From Ceratothoa steindachneri (lineage: Eukaryota > Arthropoda > Malacostraca > Isopoda > Cymothoidae), in contig OZ018323.1 of assembly GCA_963969495.1 (NCBI GenBank), positions 73,256,920-73,320,919 of the forward strand: 64,000 nucleotides of DNA, read 5' to 3'. The first letter of the stretch is position 1, and each line of letters begins with the position of its first letter. A program made the translations under genes and the position numbers. Under the pieces are notes generated by a model. It searched no databases. It was given only the letters and a program-made list of their open reading frames with translations, and was not told the DNA's origin. Below are positions 10,901-23,409 of this stretch, in pieces.

Positions 10901-11828
10901 TTTGAGCGCTTTCTCTCTCTCTTAATACTCGTGACTAATCACTGATAAAAAAGGGAAATTGGTAAGTTCTCCCTGCGTGAGTCGCTCCCGCATATCGATC
11001 GGAGAGATTTCGGATCTTTCACAAGGCACGCTCCATGTGCTGCTGTTCGTCCGACCGAGTCGTCAAACCTCGGCGTGCCGTGGCTCCCAACCAAGCAGCA
11101 CAGACGGTCCCCGAAGGGGCCATCGATTTGTCACCAGGTGAACAACAACGAAGCATGCCCCTTACTAAACTCCTACTAGTTCCCTTCAGAACGGCTAAGA
11201 CATCAGAGTAGCGTTCAATGGATATCCCGCCACACCAAGGAACTCAGCCCAAGGCTTTTTATTGGCCTGGCAACCAACATGAGAACAAAGGGCCGTCACC
11301 TCGGACCAATGCTACCATAAGCACCCGTCAACGGGCACTGGGAACGGTGAATAATTGCGCACCAGGAAAGGGGTTAATGGGGCACTACCATCATCCCATT
11401 CATCGTGCCCCAACGCCTAGGACACCTCTAGTCCTAGTGTCTCGAAACCAGTGAGCGCCGATTGGCGTTGTGTATAGAGGTTCCAAAGCCTTTCTTCTGA
11501 CGCATGAGGTAGCTGCCAGGTCCTTATAAGTAGAAAGAGGACGAAAGGGAAAGAGTGACACGATAGGAGTAGGCTTTTTTGTTGTTTTTTTTCTTTTTGT
11601 ATGAGTGGGGGATAGAATAAAAGTAAAAAAGGAGAGGGATAGAGTAGAAAAAGAAAGGAATTACGCACTTAGTCTGGAACCTCGTTTCCGACCAAATCGA
11701 CAAGGGAAGCCCTACCAGGGGTAACCAGACGAGGTACCCCCGCCGACTTAGCTCGAAAAGTCAAAGGTACATACAAGCTTTCTTCCCGCGACAAGGAGGC
11801 GTCACCTCTCCCTCAACTTTCTTTATCA

Positions 11829-11851
11829 GAGAGAGAGAGAGAGAGAGAGAG
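11829..11851. repeat. (GA)n microsatellite at CR1 5' end
   Basis: Pure GA repeat at the junction between the CR1 leader and the resumed LTR. It may be part of the element's 5' end or a product of its insertion. Confidence 0.9.
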
Positions 11852-11855
11852 CAAG

Positions 11856-13283
11856 TCAACACCTAAGGATCCAGTGAAACACTAAGAATTAACCAAAAAT
11901 ATATCTTCTTAATTTATCAATTAACTCAAAATATTTACAATAACATATATAAGTTTAACATGCTTTGCAAGAATTGATTAAGGTCCTATTCCGGATGCGA
12001 GTTATGAATAACGCAAAATAGGCTCCATGTAAATAAACTAATTGCCAGATAATTAATTTATGGAGACCCTTTAGTATAGCATTTAGCCACAATTTACGTA
12101 CCAGTAATCTAACTATAAATAAGACAGGAGTCGCTAAATATTATCTCTCCTTAATTAGCTTGGGTACAGTATCAAAATCCTATTAATCAAAACCAATATA
12201 AATGGTCGTTATCACAAACATGACCTTGAAAGGAACAGGGGTTGACAGATGTCGCTATATTGGATGTTTCTGATTTTTCGAGTTGCAGGGGCCGATTGGA
12301 CTTTTTCCCCGATATGTGGAGGGGGGAGGTGAAACGATCTTAAATTTTTCTTATAACTTTTTCTCTGGTTATACGTTTACAAGACGGAGAGAGGAGTTGT
12401 GCTCTCTGACTCTAGGAGTACTTTTCTGGGTAGCTCAAGAAGTCTTTTAGTATCCTCGTCTTCTTCGAAGGGTTACCCATCTGGGTTTTGGTATACGAGG
12501 TGATTTCGAAAGTACTTAAAAATGGAACCCCCTCGGGTATTAATTCTTCTTCTCTCTTAATTACTGATATTGCAATTTGAGTGCCACTCGGGGTTGAACG
12601 GGTCTTCTTTTCCCTTGCTCCCGAAATTCCTGTTCGGCAATAGAAATTGTGATCCAGCCAAACTCCTTACTAATTCTGTAAAGGATAACTCGGTATGGCA
12701 CCGATACGAAAATGTGACGATCTTTTAAGTTTTACAAGTCGATTTCGGAACTGGGTGAGGGACTGATCACCTTGATCTCGTCCTCTATCGTCTCTCACAA
12801 AATAATAATCCTCTTTCTCTCTTTATGGCGCTTATTTATAGACCGGCGACCGCCCTACGTAAGGGGAACGGGGCAAGGCTGCTGAGGGAAGTGCGAAGGG
12901 GAAGTGGGGTGGGGCACCGCAGAGCCCATGTCTGCTTCTTAATGAGAGGCACCGACAACCATCATATAATTTCTCTTCGGTGTTTATTTTTTTATCTGGC
13001 CCCGTTTTGGGCGTTCTGCTCGCGAGCCTCCAGACCTTGTATGTACTCAGATCTTTTGAGAGCTGCTTAATGGCCTTTTGTGGCTATCTTGGTTCAGCAG
13101 CTAGCCAACGACTAACTATTCGGCGGGGAGATCAAAGCTTTGGCACTTCCGCTGTTAGTCAGATGACTAACGTTCTCACGCGTCTCCACTCTTGGTAAGT
13201 TTCTCTCGCTCTCTCCGAAGAGGGAATTTAAACTATATGTCCGCTTGGCCCTCTGTGTGGCGTTATATTATAATTACTCTACA
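11856..13283 (+). mobile_element. LTR fragment, right part of CR1-split LTR
   Basis: Collinear with 20838-22403 of the uninterrupted solo LTR: 'atccagtgaaacac', 'aagaattaacca', 'gttgacagatgtcgctatattgga', 'acggagagaggag', and the last segment 'tatgtccgcttggccctct'. It ends 'taattactctaca' at 13283, matching the LTR 3' end. Small open frames inside are not coding. Confidence 0.85.
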
Positions 13284-16200
13284 TTTATCAACCATAGTCT
13301 TTTACCTGATACTCCACTTAGTTACACGACTTTCTATCCTTTGAATCTAAATAAAAATATTTCGAATTTTTTATTATTATCATCTAATCATTGATCTGAA
13401 ATGGCGAGGTCTATTTAATGGGAGCTTTCAGAATAAACGCGGCTATTTAAACTAATTTCCGTGTGACGATATTCTGGCAATGAAGAACGTAGGCGAAAAT
13501 GAAGATAATGTAGGTGATGCGGGTTCGGATGGGTAGCTAGTATATTTCACCTATTCTCGAAGGTGCACGAGAGATACATCTCCAGCAGAGAATGGCACAG
13601 GGTTCTAAATTTTTAAAGAGCTGTAGGCATCAAAGAAAGGAGCAGTGAAAGCATTGAGGGGGCACTTACAGCATTCAAGCCGCTAGATATGTAGTTAGTA
13701 TAGCAATAAGTAGCGACATTCACACTACATTGGACACGCCTGGAGGTCGCTCCTCATCCACACCAATCAAGTGGCTGTATTTAGTAGAGCAATCAAATAG
13801 CCTTAAAAAAGCACCAATTAAATATTTTAACCTTCATTTTAGTTATTGCAATGTGAAGGTGACTACGAGTTGCCATACTAACCGCATAACACCACTGCCT
13901 ACAATACAGTTTAGCTTTCTAAAGTAGTTAATGAAAACGGGAATTGCGATCTTAGAACTCTCATCGTGAGTGTGAATGCGGATATGCCTAAGATTATAGA
14001 TGAACTTATACAAGACTTGCAGACATTAACGACATAAGCTTTAAGACTATCGAGTTTGACGCTCAGCTTTTTAGTCTCAAAGAAGGAAACCAGTACGGTA
14101 TCAATGATAAGAAGTAAAGCAATTGATATACAACAAATTGCATCAGAAGAAGTACCCACTAAAAACAAGTTTTGTCATGATTGAGCTTCCGATATTTGTC
14201 CGGTAGCCTTTTAGTAAATTCGTCCTGGGCAGAAGAATTATTATACTAAAAGCAAATACGGCTGTTAAAAAAGAAAGGGAGACTTGAGTTTGCATTTCGC
14301 AACAACATAATGATTGTCTGAAGGGACGGAAAATAATGAAAAGGGGGGTAAATGAAGACAAAACAGAGCAAAACGGACGCACCTCTCCAAGCTTAGATAA
14401 ATCATTCTTAATCAGAATTATCAGTGTCAGAAGATATGTAGTGAAAAAATTAGTCAAGAACGCTTCAAGAAATAAACAATACGTTAAACCAAGGAAAAAT
14501 ATAAGTAATGAACAGTAGTAATGGTTCCAGAGAGATAAGAACTACTTGGATGGAAGAGTGACTATCATCCACGAAGCTTTGAAGATGGTCAGTTATTGTT
14601 AAATCAACGGATTATGTGTTGCCTGGCCGTGAGGCAGAAAGAGAACTTAGCAACACTGAAAGGAGGACTTGGCCTTTCTTTTACTGAGTACTTTTAGATC
14701 TGATAATGGAAATAGGGGTAGCATACACATTTCTTTTAACATGCTTGTGCAAAAAAGTAATTCTTGATATGCTAATTTAGAAACTGTAATATTCCTCTGT
14801 CGGGCGCCGAGCAAAACACATATTTACGCCAGGTTTACAAATAAACTACTCTCTGTTTTCTAGTTTCCAATCAGTAAAATATAACACTATGTATAACACT
14901 ATGCTTCGGATTTCAATTTCTTTAGTCCCCATCCAACCAATTGCTTCTTCCTTTCTCTAGGGTCACTTTTTTTCGTTCCAGTATATATATATCCTTTTTA
15001 CCCAGCTTATCTTTGTATTTTAAATCATTCCTTACTTTTTGACATTACTAAGGTAAACTTCAAAATCCTATTGTATTTCATTTTCCTATGATAATCTTTT
15101 GATTTAATTACGAGAAACATGTAAAAATGTCAATTGTACAAGATGAAAAATCTAACTTTTTGCACCAATCTCTTCTCAGCTGATTACGTTGATTAGTTAC
15201 TTAAACGATAATCCTACAACTATATTTATATACCAGGTTCCTGGCTAGTCATACCTCTTTGCAACAGACAATTTGATAAAATAGAGAATGTTTTTTTAGA
15301 CAAATCTTTCAATTTCAGTAGAATCAAGAATTCATCTGATTCGCTGCTTAGGTTTTGAGAAGTAATCTAATTCCTAGTTATGCAGTTAATAATCGAAACA
15401 AAATGTCCATCTCTAATTTTCTAAATTCGAATTATAAAATATTTAAAGCATTAAAAGTAATTAATGAAAGCAATTTGCAAGGTGCTCTTAAAACGGGATG
15501 GTTAATCTTTGTTTCAAATATGGCTTTATCTGCTCGTTTTATGTTGATGACTACATACGCAATCTGAATGTTAAAAAGACCAAAATACGTCTGATTCCTG
15601 TTGAACTACATATGTGTTGACTCTGTTTTTTTCTAGATGGTTAAGTAGAAATTTTAAATGTCGATTGAATGAACAAAAAGTAAAAAGTTAAATATTTCGA
15701 TTTTTTTTTTGTAAAAGCAATAAAAGGATTTGCGTAATCGGAGTGTTATAATGATGCATATAAATGGATTAAAGTTATATAAAGGTAAATTTGCGTGGGA
15801 GGTACGATGCCTGGTAGCAAGTAGAGCAGGCAACAACTCAAAAGTTAAGTCATATGGTCTAAACATATAGTTCTAACAAAAATTCCCACAGTGACCTCTC
15901 AAATGAAAGGTCACAGTGATGCCACTCAATTAATTATGCAAAACTATTCATTTATTCCTACTAGTTCTTTTATCTCCTTTCGAGGCATCAACAGGAATTT
16001 AACGAAATTGAAAACAATGTTCAGTAATATGGAAAAAATTATGAGTACGTGATTAATAAACTCAAACCAATAATTCTGAATAGCAGATTTTTGACGCGGG
16101 AAACATGAAGTGCGATTTGCTTAAAACGATCAAGTTTCTCTCAAAAAAGGCTGAGACAGAAAGAGATTTCGTGGATGCAAACAATCTAAAGCCTCATTTG

Positions 16201-17585
16201 AAAAGGAATGAAGCGTTTCCTTTGTTATTCATATAATCGACAAAAACAACTGTTAGAGGATCAAAACAACAATATCCACCTTAGGTAATCTCATGCAAAA
16301 TGGATATAATATTTGGATCAACAAAAGATCACTGCCAAGGCTCAAGGATGTGTATTTTATTTTCAAATTTATACAAAAAACGGGCGAACAAGAATATAAA
16401 TCCGATTTAAGAAATGACGTCAAATGAGGTTTGCTATGATGCTTCTAAATGCCTCTTAGGTATCATAGAAATGCTTGGATACGGGAAAATAGAAAAGCAT
16501 GAATAAAGGAATTCGAGAAATAGATCTTTGTAGAATCATAAAAAAGTCAAAAAGTAAATAGAGTTTGTGAATAATATCACCCTTTCTTTTCAGCAGATGT
16601 GAAACTGGTTTATTGCAGACAATTTTGCCAATGTTTTAAGCTAACAACTGACTATAAAAATGGCTATTTACTTACGACTAACTTTATTCTTCTTGTACAC
16701 GTTTCCTGCTAACTAGTATCGACAATATGGAGAAAGAAAAGAACAAAAATGGCCACTCGATGAGAGGAATAATAAATATTTGATTTAGGGTAATTAAATA
16801 AAATAAAATATTAGTGAAATTTTCTAACCCTTTAATCAGTGGAGCGATAAAAATTGAATAAATGTCACTTTTTATGCAAGTTACTAGATAATATGTAGAT
16901 CATTTCCCCCAAGTAGGTCTGGTGGTGAGGATTTTCATATGAAATGGCCTAAGGGCGCAAGATCTTAATGTGATCCAGTAATTTAATTCTCTTTGCAGAA
17001 AATATGTATTCTTAATAACGCATTAGAGAAAGTGGGCATCATCACAAAAGCAAGAAGCAAAGGTAACGCAAAGTTAAGTAAAAAAATGATTATGAAAGTG
17101 AAGCAACTTTGTGTTATCCACATTATTTTTATTTAATAGTTTTATATTTAAAGATTAATAAAATTTGGATTATTTTGGTTGGATAATACATTAATGGATA
17201 ATTTACGAAAACATTTTTCTTAAAAGTCTGAATTTTCAGTTTGAGGAGTTACAAATTTCGGGATATTTATGTATATATTGATTGTAAAAAGTTTTAATAC
17301 TAGGTTAACAATAAGAGTATATTTTAACGTTGGAATTAAAAAGAAATGCCAAATGGTAATTTTCAGAAAAAAATGAGAAATGTTATTATAATTGAGGGAT
17401 GAATTTTTTTCTCTCGCATATTCGAAGGTTTAATCCGTTTGGTCCCCCCAAAAGGAGCAAAGTAAAATGTAATTGTTACACCAAATTTAGATAGGGAAAA
17501 AAGATTCCAGCAGATTGTTTTTCGCCGTATTTCAATAGAATTCCGGTAATATTTTTTTTCTTGCTTTCAGACTTAAAATAACATC
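13284..17585. other. Unassigned AT-rich DNA
   Basis: No recognisable gene, transposon domain or tandem repeat. Two minus-strand hydrophobic open frames at 13911-14457 (85 and 104 residues) overlap only slightly and have the Ile/Leu/Phe-rich look of chance frames in AT-rich DNA. Confidence 0.4.
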
Positions 17586-18267
17586 CGTCCAAATGGCCTT
17601 AAGAAATTATGGTTCGCCAAGAACCCACCCTCAATATGAAACCCACTGAACAAGAAAAAAACACAGTAAATCAAAAACAAAGCCAAATGAACACTGACCA
17701 GAAAATCGAGAAAGAAACATCCGACGAAGAAATCACCAAATGAACCAGAGAAATTGCCAAAAAAATGAAAGAGGAAAATAAAAAGTAAAGGCCAAATATA
17801 AACACAGAAAACTTGATATTAAAATATACGGTTCACCTGCGCCCCCACTCCCAAAAATCTTCAAGCAAAGAAATATCTTTAAAGGAATAGTAAAGGGAAA
17901 ATACAGTGGGATTATGACACAGAAGCAGAAATCCACGACGCCCTCAAACAAGGAATGATTCTTATCGTCCCGGAATCATGCTACAACATACCAAATGAAC
18001 ACTTCAGATAAAAACGTACATCCAGAATAGACAAAACAAAAAAAGGAAAGGAAAGCAAGAAGTAATCCAACATGTTCAAGTTTCACCACAAATATAAATC
18101 CAATATACAAATAGAAAAATTACAAAAACCGAGTAGGACTACCGATATTGACCACCGAAAACGATAAGGACAACCGAAATGGAAAAACCAAATTTGACTA
18201 CCTGAAGATAACATAAACAAAAAGCTGAAAAATGAGAACCAAAAGAAGAAAGGAGGATAAATACATA

Positions 18268-18270
<3 letters not shown>
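17586..18270 (+). other. Possible decayed lysine-rich coding sequence
   Basis: A-rich strand with short Lys/Asn/Glu-rich frames, for example 'YDTEAEIHDALKQGMILIVP' near 17915. I cannot assign it. It may be part of the dispersed element that ends in the (TA)n tracts after it. Confidence 0.2.

Positions 18271-18271
<1 letters not shown>

Positions 18272-18298
<27 letters not shown>
18272..18298. repeat. (TA)n microsatellite
   Basis: Short TA tract directly before a dispersed repeat that is also found next to a (TA)n tract at 61.07 kb. Confidence 0.97.
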
Positions 18299-18425
18299 GG
18301 TATGGATATGAGAAACACAAAGTAGCGCGTGAGAAGAGCAATAAATGCAACAAATCCCACAGTAAAATGAAAGGTATTCCAAGTACTTTCGAACTTGTTT
18401 AGTTCATTCTCAAGGAATAACGATT
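18299..18425 (+). repeat. Dispersed ~120-bp repeat, copy 1
   Basis: Matches the reverse complement of 60945-61066: 'gagaaacacaaagta', then 'ttccaagtactttcgaact' and 'ctcaaggaataac'. In both places the same end abuts a (TA)n tract. The family is unknown to me; it may be the terminal part of a longer retroelement. Confidence 0.7.
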
Positions 18426-18441
18426 TTTTTTCTCCAAAGGT

Positions 18442-18443
<2 letters not shown>

Positions 18444-18489
<46 letters not shown>
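18444..18489. repeat. (TA)n microsatellite
   Basis: Second TA tract, on the other side of the dispersed repeat. Confidence 0.97.
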
Positions 18490-18492
<3 letters not shown>

Positions 18493-19389
18493 CAGAAACA
18501 ATAGAGTACTTTCCCACCCATGCACAACGAAGGGACAAAAAATAGAAAAATATTCTCAAAGACGGATATGAAGTCTAAAACCAAATAGATAAGGTCTAAT
18601 TCGGGAAATTCCAACCATGAGCACAGAAAGTAGACATTTAGGGTACTAAGGTAATTACATACTAAATTAATTGTTAATACATAAAAATAAACGATAGAAA
18701 CATAACTAAATTAATAAATCAAAGGGCTTAGGTTTAAAATGGACAATTTCGTTATAAATAAGCCTTTTAATTACAGAGTCCTGGCCTAATTTTAATAAAT
18801 CCGCCGTTCTATCTAAAACAATGTTGTTGTAGTCGTAGGAAAATCTTAAGAACAGCAGAAAATATTAAAAATTTTAGGATGATACTTCTTTAAAATCGAA
18901 ATTTTCAACCAAACAAATAGCTTAAAAACGGAAAAGACACCATTTAACCGATTTAAGGTTGCATCTCTATAAGATACATACAAGGCAGCAACTTCTTCAA
19001 ACTTATTTTCTTCGTCGTAGATAATTTATAGAATGCCTCTCCATAAAACTGCTCATTTCTTGAGAAACATTGAGTTTGGTGAGGAGGCAGCCTTTTCCTG
19101 AATATAAAGATAAATTACCATATTATTACACAAAATGCGATGTGGGAAATTCCTCCAGAATATGCACGAATGGCCATAGAGTAGGTCCATTGTTTGACGA
19201 TATTAGTTTCACCTACGCATCCTTCCTGATCCTAAACAACTTATCAAATTATTCCAGTACTCAGCCGTATTTACGGCAATTAATTTAATAGAATTTAGTG
19301 GATTCAGGACAGGGCAAGCACTCAGCGTGCATAATGTGAGAAAAAGACCGAGAACCTTATAGTAATTGCTTGTCGAGCAATTTCATGCA

Positions 19390-19640
19390 AATAAATGGCC
19401 TCCAAGAGAGCCGAATTTAGCACTGTGCGATTTCGTGTTAAGGGATATCTAAAGAGTAAAGTGTATTCTACTCCCCAGATTACTAATTAAAAGATACTAT
19501 CAAAGTGAAGTCAATTCACTCTAGGTAAATCATCATTTGGTGAAGAGATTTGTGCTATTAATTCGATTAAATGCAAAAACGTTCTTGAAAATATATGAAG
19601 GAAGAGTTGAAAGAAAGGTGTTTAGAAAATTTTAAAAATT
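19390..19640 (+). pseudogene. Transposase C-terminal fragment, mariner superfamily
   Basis: The frame starting near 19392 reads 'KWPPREPNLALCDFVLRD', close to the WPPRSPDLAPCDFFLWG block that precedes the last catalytic residue in mariner/IS630-like transposases. It then continues in a shifted frame with 'YLKSKVYSTP'. Stops and frameshifts follow. Weak traces upstream (19070-19290) may belong to the same gene. Only the C-terminal third can be supported. Confidence 0.6.
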
Positions 19641-19829
19641 AATATGGCGAAATTTTGTCTCCTAAGCTAGATTGTTGAAGGGCTGCTTACTCGAATTAAT
19701 AAATTAGTCACAACGCCTCTGCTGCCAAAGATTGTACAGTGCCGAGAATATTAGGTTCGATCTGTTTGGAGATTACCTAATGTGTGACATTGGAGCCATA
19801 CCAGAAAATCCAAACAGCTTCAAATCCTA

Positions 19830-20364
19830 AAAGAGGGGCAGCTTCCAGACCGTATCTCTCCTGTCTGACGTAGGCGTATCTCTGCCAGGCGTTTGGTCTA
19901 TTTTTACTGCCAAGCTTGTTGAAATACAGTGATCAGTTGTTGAGATCATGCATCTTGTTTGGATTGCAGTATCCTTCACGCAACTGGATTGCGTGGAAAT
20001 CAAAAGGTGGTAGAGTGCGCCAAAATATCAGCGAAGATTTAACTACAAGACCAACGTTCCGAACCTCTCTAAAATAACTATGTACATTACAGGAACCAAT
20101 TTGTCCTTCCACGGGCCTGGTAAAGAAAATGGGATACTGCCACTGGAAACCTAAATCGCTGCTAATCCCAATATATCGATGAATTCAGGTCTGTTTGTGT
20201 TGTACTTGAATTGGGCGAAATTTTGGAGCGTCGTATGTACCTTACTGCGTGAATGTAATCTGCCGTTGATAGTCTATGACATTCCAATTCACCTTATGAA
20301 TACTGGAGATCTTAATTCCTCCTTCCCAGCCCCGTTAGCTGGACTAGTAGGGAGCTGAGTCTCC
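19830..20364. other. Unassigned coding-like stretch, strand unclear
   Basis: GC content is higher than in the flanks. On the plus strand one frame ending at the stop near 20356 has few stops over about 170 codons ('NSGLFVLYLNWAKFWSVV'). On the minus strand another frame is also nearly open ('CISTSLAVKIDQTPGRDTPT'). I recognise neither. It may be a transposon fragment. Confidence 0.25.
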
Positions 20365-20570
20365 ATCCAATGCTGGAGAATGCTTTGGGATTGTTTCATG
20401 TTGTTTTGTTAAAGGTATTGTGTTGGTGGTGGTCTTTTTAACACATTTTATTGTTTGTATTTTTTATTTCATTTTTATCACTTATGTTTTAGAAGGCAGC
20501 CACTAGGAAAGACTTCTTTAAAAAAAAGAAACTAAACTCGACATAGTTACAATATCTTCACGAGTATTAT

Positions 20571-22290
20571 TGTCGAGGAATTGTCTCTCTACTTTTGTTA
20601 GAGAATTATTCTTCCACTGTTGGCCTTTTAACAATTACTCCGATATAATACCTCGTTTTAAAAGTATTTATATATTTAAGGACTTTTAGCGAGTCTGTCT
20701 TACAACACTTAAGAAGGAAAATAATTCCTCTATTGGCTGAGTGGAATCCAGATTCGTCTAAAGGAGTTTAACTACTTAATTATGAGAGTACCACAGCGTT
20801 TAATCCGTTTTAATGAAAGAGCCGGTCAACATGTAAAGATCCAATGAACCACCAAGAATTAACCAAAAAATATATGTATATATATATATATATATATCTT
20901 TTAATTTATAAATTAACTCAAATATTTACACGAAATTCTTTAAGATTAACATGGTTCGCACGAATCGAATACTGGCCTACTCCTGACGAGAGCTCTTGAT
21001 CAAAGCAAAGTAAGCTTCACGTAAACAAACCAATTGACAGATATCTATTTTCTGGAGGCCTCTAAGTTACAGAGTTAAGCCACCATTTTCTCCCTACTAA
21101 TCTACCTAAAAATATGACAGAAGTCACGAAATACTATATCTCCTTTAGTTAGCTTAGGACAGTTTTACAAATCTTAATTAATCAAAACAAATAAGTCATT
21201 CGAACTTACCTGACCTTGATCGGAACAGGTGTTGACCGATGTCGCTATAGTGGATTTTTCACGCGTTGCAGGGGAAAGAGCGTGGTTGTCACTGAGACGG
21301 TAGAAACAGATATCGATCTTTTCTTATGACTTTATCGATCGGGTTATAAGGCTAAAAGACGGAGAGAGGAGCTTTGCTCTCTGGCTCAAAGAGTACTCTT
21401 TTTTAAAGCTCTTGAGTTCTTCTTGTACCCTCGTCTACTTCGCAGGGTGACCAACTGGGTTTTGGTATACGGGGTGACCCCGAAAGTAAACAAAGGGAAA
21501 TTACTTGGAGATTAATTCTTCTTCTCTCAAAATTAATGAGATTGAGATTTGAGAGTCACTCAAGGGGTGAGCAGATCTTCTTTTATCTTGCTACCGAAAT
21601 TTACTGTTTGGGACTTAGGAATTTTGATCCAGCTAGACCTCTTGCTAAGTCTGCGAAGGATAAATCGGTATGGCACCGAAAAGAAAACGCGATGAACTTC
21701 TAAATCTTTGAAGTCGAATCCGGAGCAAGGCGAGTGACTGATCACAAAAATCTAGTCCTCTATCGTCTCTAACAGAATAATCTCTTACTTTCATTTGTTG
21801 CTTATTTATAGCCCAGGGACCGCCCCAATTAATAAGAACGGGGTGATGCGACTGAGGGCAGCGTGAGTAGAGAGAAAGGGGGACACAGCGAGCTCAGGTC
21901 TGCTTCTTAATGAAAGTCACCGACTACCATCACATTATTTCTCCTCGGTAGTCTTTTGGATCTTAGGCCGCTTTGGGGGGCTCTAACCACGGGCCTACTG
22001 ACCTCGTAGTTAATCGGATCTTTTAAGATCGGTGATTAACTGGGTGTTTTGTCTTGCGAGTTGTTCAAACCGTCTGTCAGATGGATTTCTTCCTGAATTT
22101 CGCTGGGGCTAGTTTCTTATTAGAGCTGCTTAATGACCATTTGCGGCTTTATTGCAACGTGCAGCTCAAGTCGACTACTCACTTGGTGGTGAGTTCAGAG
22201 CCCTTCGGCAGCTTGGCTTTTAGTCAGAGGACTAAAGTTCTTACGCCCCTCAATTTCCGGTACTTTTCTCTGGCTCTCATATAAGAGGGA

Positions 22291-22365
<75 letters not shown>

Positions 22366-22403
22366 TTGGCCCTCCAAGGGCGTTACGTTTTAATTCCTCT
22401 ACA
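20571..22403 (+). mobile_element. Solo LTR, uninterrupted
   Basis: Begins TGTCGAGGAATT and ends AATTCCTCTACA, an imperfect 12-base terminal inverted repeat with TG...CA ends. It is flanked by ATTAT and ATCAT, which fit a 5-bp target duplication with one change. It is collinear with the CR1-split LTR (6735-6868 plus 11856-13283), and its 3' end matches the LTR that precedes gag at 62.8-63.1 kb, so it reads on the plus strand and belongs to a gypsy-type family. There is no internal region, as expected after LTR-LTR recombination. It contains (TA)n tracts at 20876-20897 and 22296-22361 that sister copies lack. Confidence 0.85.
22296..22361. repeat. (TA)n microsatellite inside LTR
   Basis: Sits where the sister LTRs read 'ttaatatatatgtccgcttgg' or 'tttaaactatatgtccgcttgg', so it is an expansion of a short TA stretch in the LTR. 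Confidence 0.97.
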
Positions 22404-22770
22404 ATCATCATCCCTTATGTCAAAGGTTGCAAATATTTCACGTGTGGGATTAATTCCTAGGGGGCTTTCCACAATGATGGACACCTCGTTCATATAAAAA
22501 AAGGAGAAAAGGCCAAACCGCCATATAAATTACTAAAATATTTGCTATAAATCCTGAAGCGTTACTAAAGTTGAAAGGGCAGCATATTCTGGTCTGCCTC
22601 ATCCTGGTAGAAGAGTACCGCAGGTTCGATTTGTGAGCTCAATATCCTGATGAAGGCTTTTTAACCTTATTGTAACTGAGGAGACTAATTTTCCTACGAA
22701 TTTATTAGAAATATACACCATAATTATTACAATAAGAGAGGTCTGGTGACCCAAAAGTCGCGTACTCACA
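22404..22770. other. Unassigned spacer
   Basis: Nothing recognisable between the solo LTR and the tandem-repeat element. Confidence 0.4.
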
Positions 22771-23395
22771 CATATTGTGACATTACGAAGTGCAAAACTA
22801 TCACTAAATCGGACTAACCAGGGAGGACATAGACAATGGTATCATTTGAAATAGTATGTAAAACAAAATAAGGGTTGCAAATTACGTTAGAGTTGGCGAA
22901 ATAGTTAAGATGTTATTGCTAAAAGAAAATAATTCCCTGGCTAAACTTGGAGGACCTTGGCAATTATATCATTCAAAGGAAAATGTTAAACAACATAGTG
23001 CTTTCAAATTTCGTTATATGGGGGTAATAGTTATGATATTATTGTCAAAACAAAATAATTCCCGGGCTAACATTGTGAGGCCTTTGGCAATTGAATTATT
23101 TGAAACAGAATGTAAAACAACATAAGAGTTCAAATTTCGTTATAATCGGCCGATTAGTTATGATATTATTGTCACCCAAAATTAATTGATAGGCTAACTT
23201 TAGGAGGACTTTCTTAATTATATCATTCGAACGACAATGTATAACAATATTATGGTTTCAAATTTCGTTAGGATCAGCCAAATAGTTCAAATGTTTTTAC
23301 AAAAACAAAAAAAGCCAAACGGGGACCGTCCGACATACTGAGATGTAGAGTCGACTGCGCGTAGACTCGCTGGCGATTAAAAACATCACTTGGAA
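22770..23395 (-). repeat. Head plus ~127-bp tandem element, copy 1
   Basis: On the minus strand: a conserved head at about 23395-23311 ('cgactctacatctcagtatg', then T-rich), followed by four to five units of about 127 bases. The marker 'caacat' (plus strand) falls at 22991, 23118 and, diverged, 23245, with a weaker one near 22863. Each unit carries 'aacgaaatttgaaa', a 'gttgttttacattc'-like stretch and 'ggaattatt'. The same head-then-units order occurs at 27.9-29.4 kb. Confidence 0.85.
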
Positions 23396-23409
23396 ATCTG
23401 CGGATGTTT

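Larger units (their letters stand above)
6868..11855 (-). mobile_element. CR1-type LINE, near full length, degraded
   Basis: A non-LTR retrotransposon of the CR1 clade on the minus strand, with ORF1 (zinc-binding region plus SGNH esterase) at about 10900-9735 and ORF2 (endonuclease plus reverse transcriptase) at about 9735-7000. Its 3' end shows two copies of a 10-base repeat (minus strand 'ccttgttact'), consistent with the short 3' tandem repeats known for CR1. Its 5' end is a leader of about 900 bases ending in a (GA)n tract at 11829-11851. Both sides are flanked by parts of one LTR, which fixes the borders to within a few tens of bases. Confidence 0.88.

Noticed and set aside
13911..14457. 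Two minus-strand hydrophobic frames that resemble membrane proteins
   Set aside because: They overlap slightly in different phases, have Ile/Leu/Phe-rich content expected from AT-rich DNA, and show no conserved motif.
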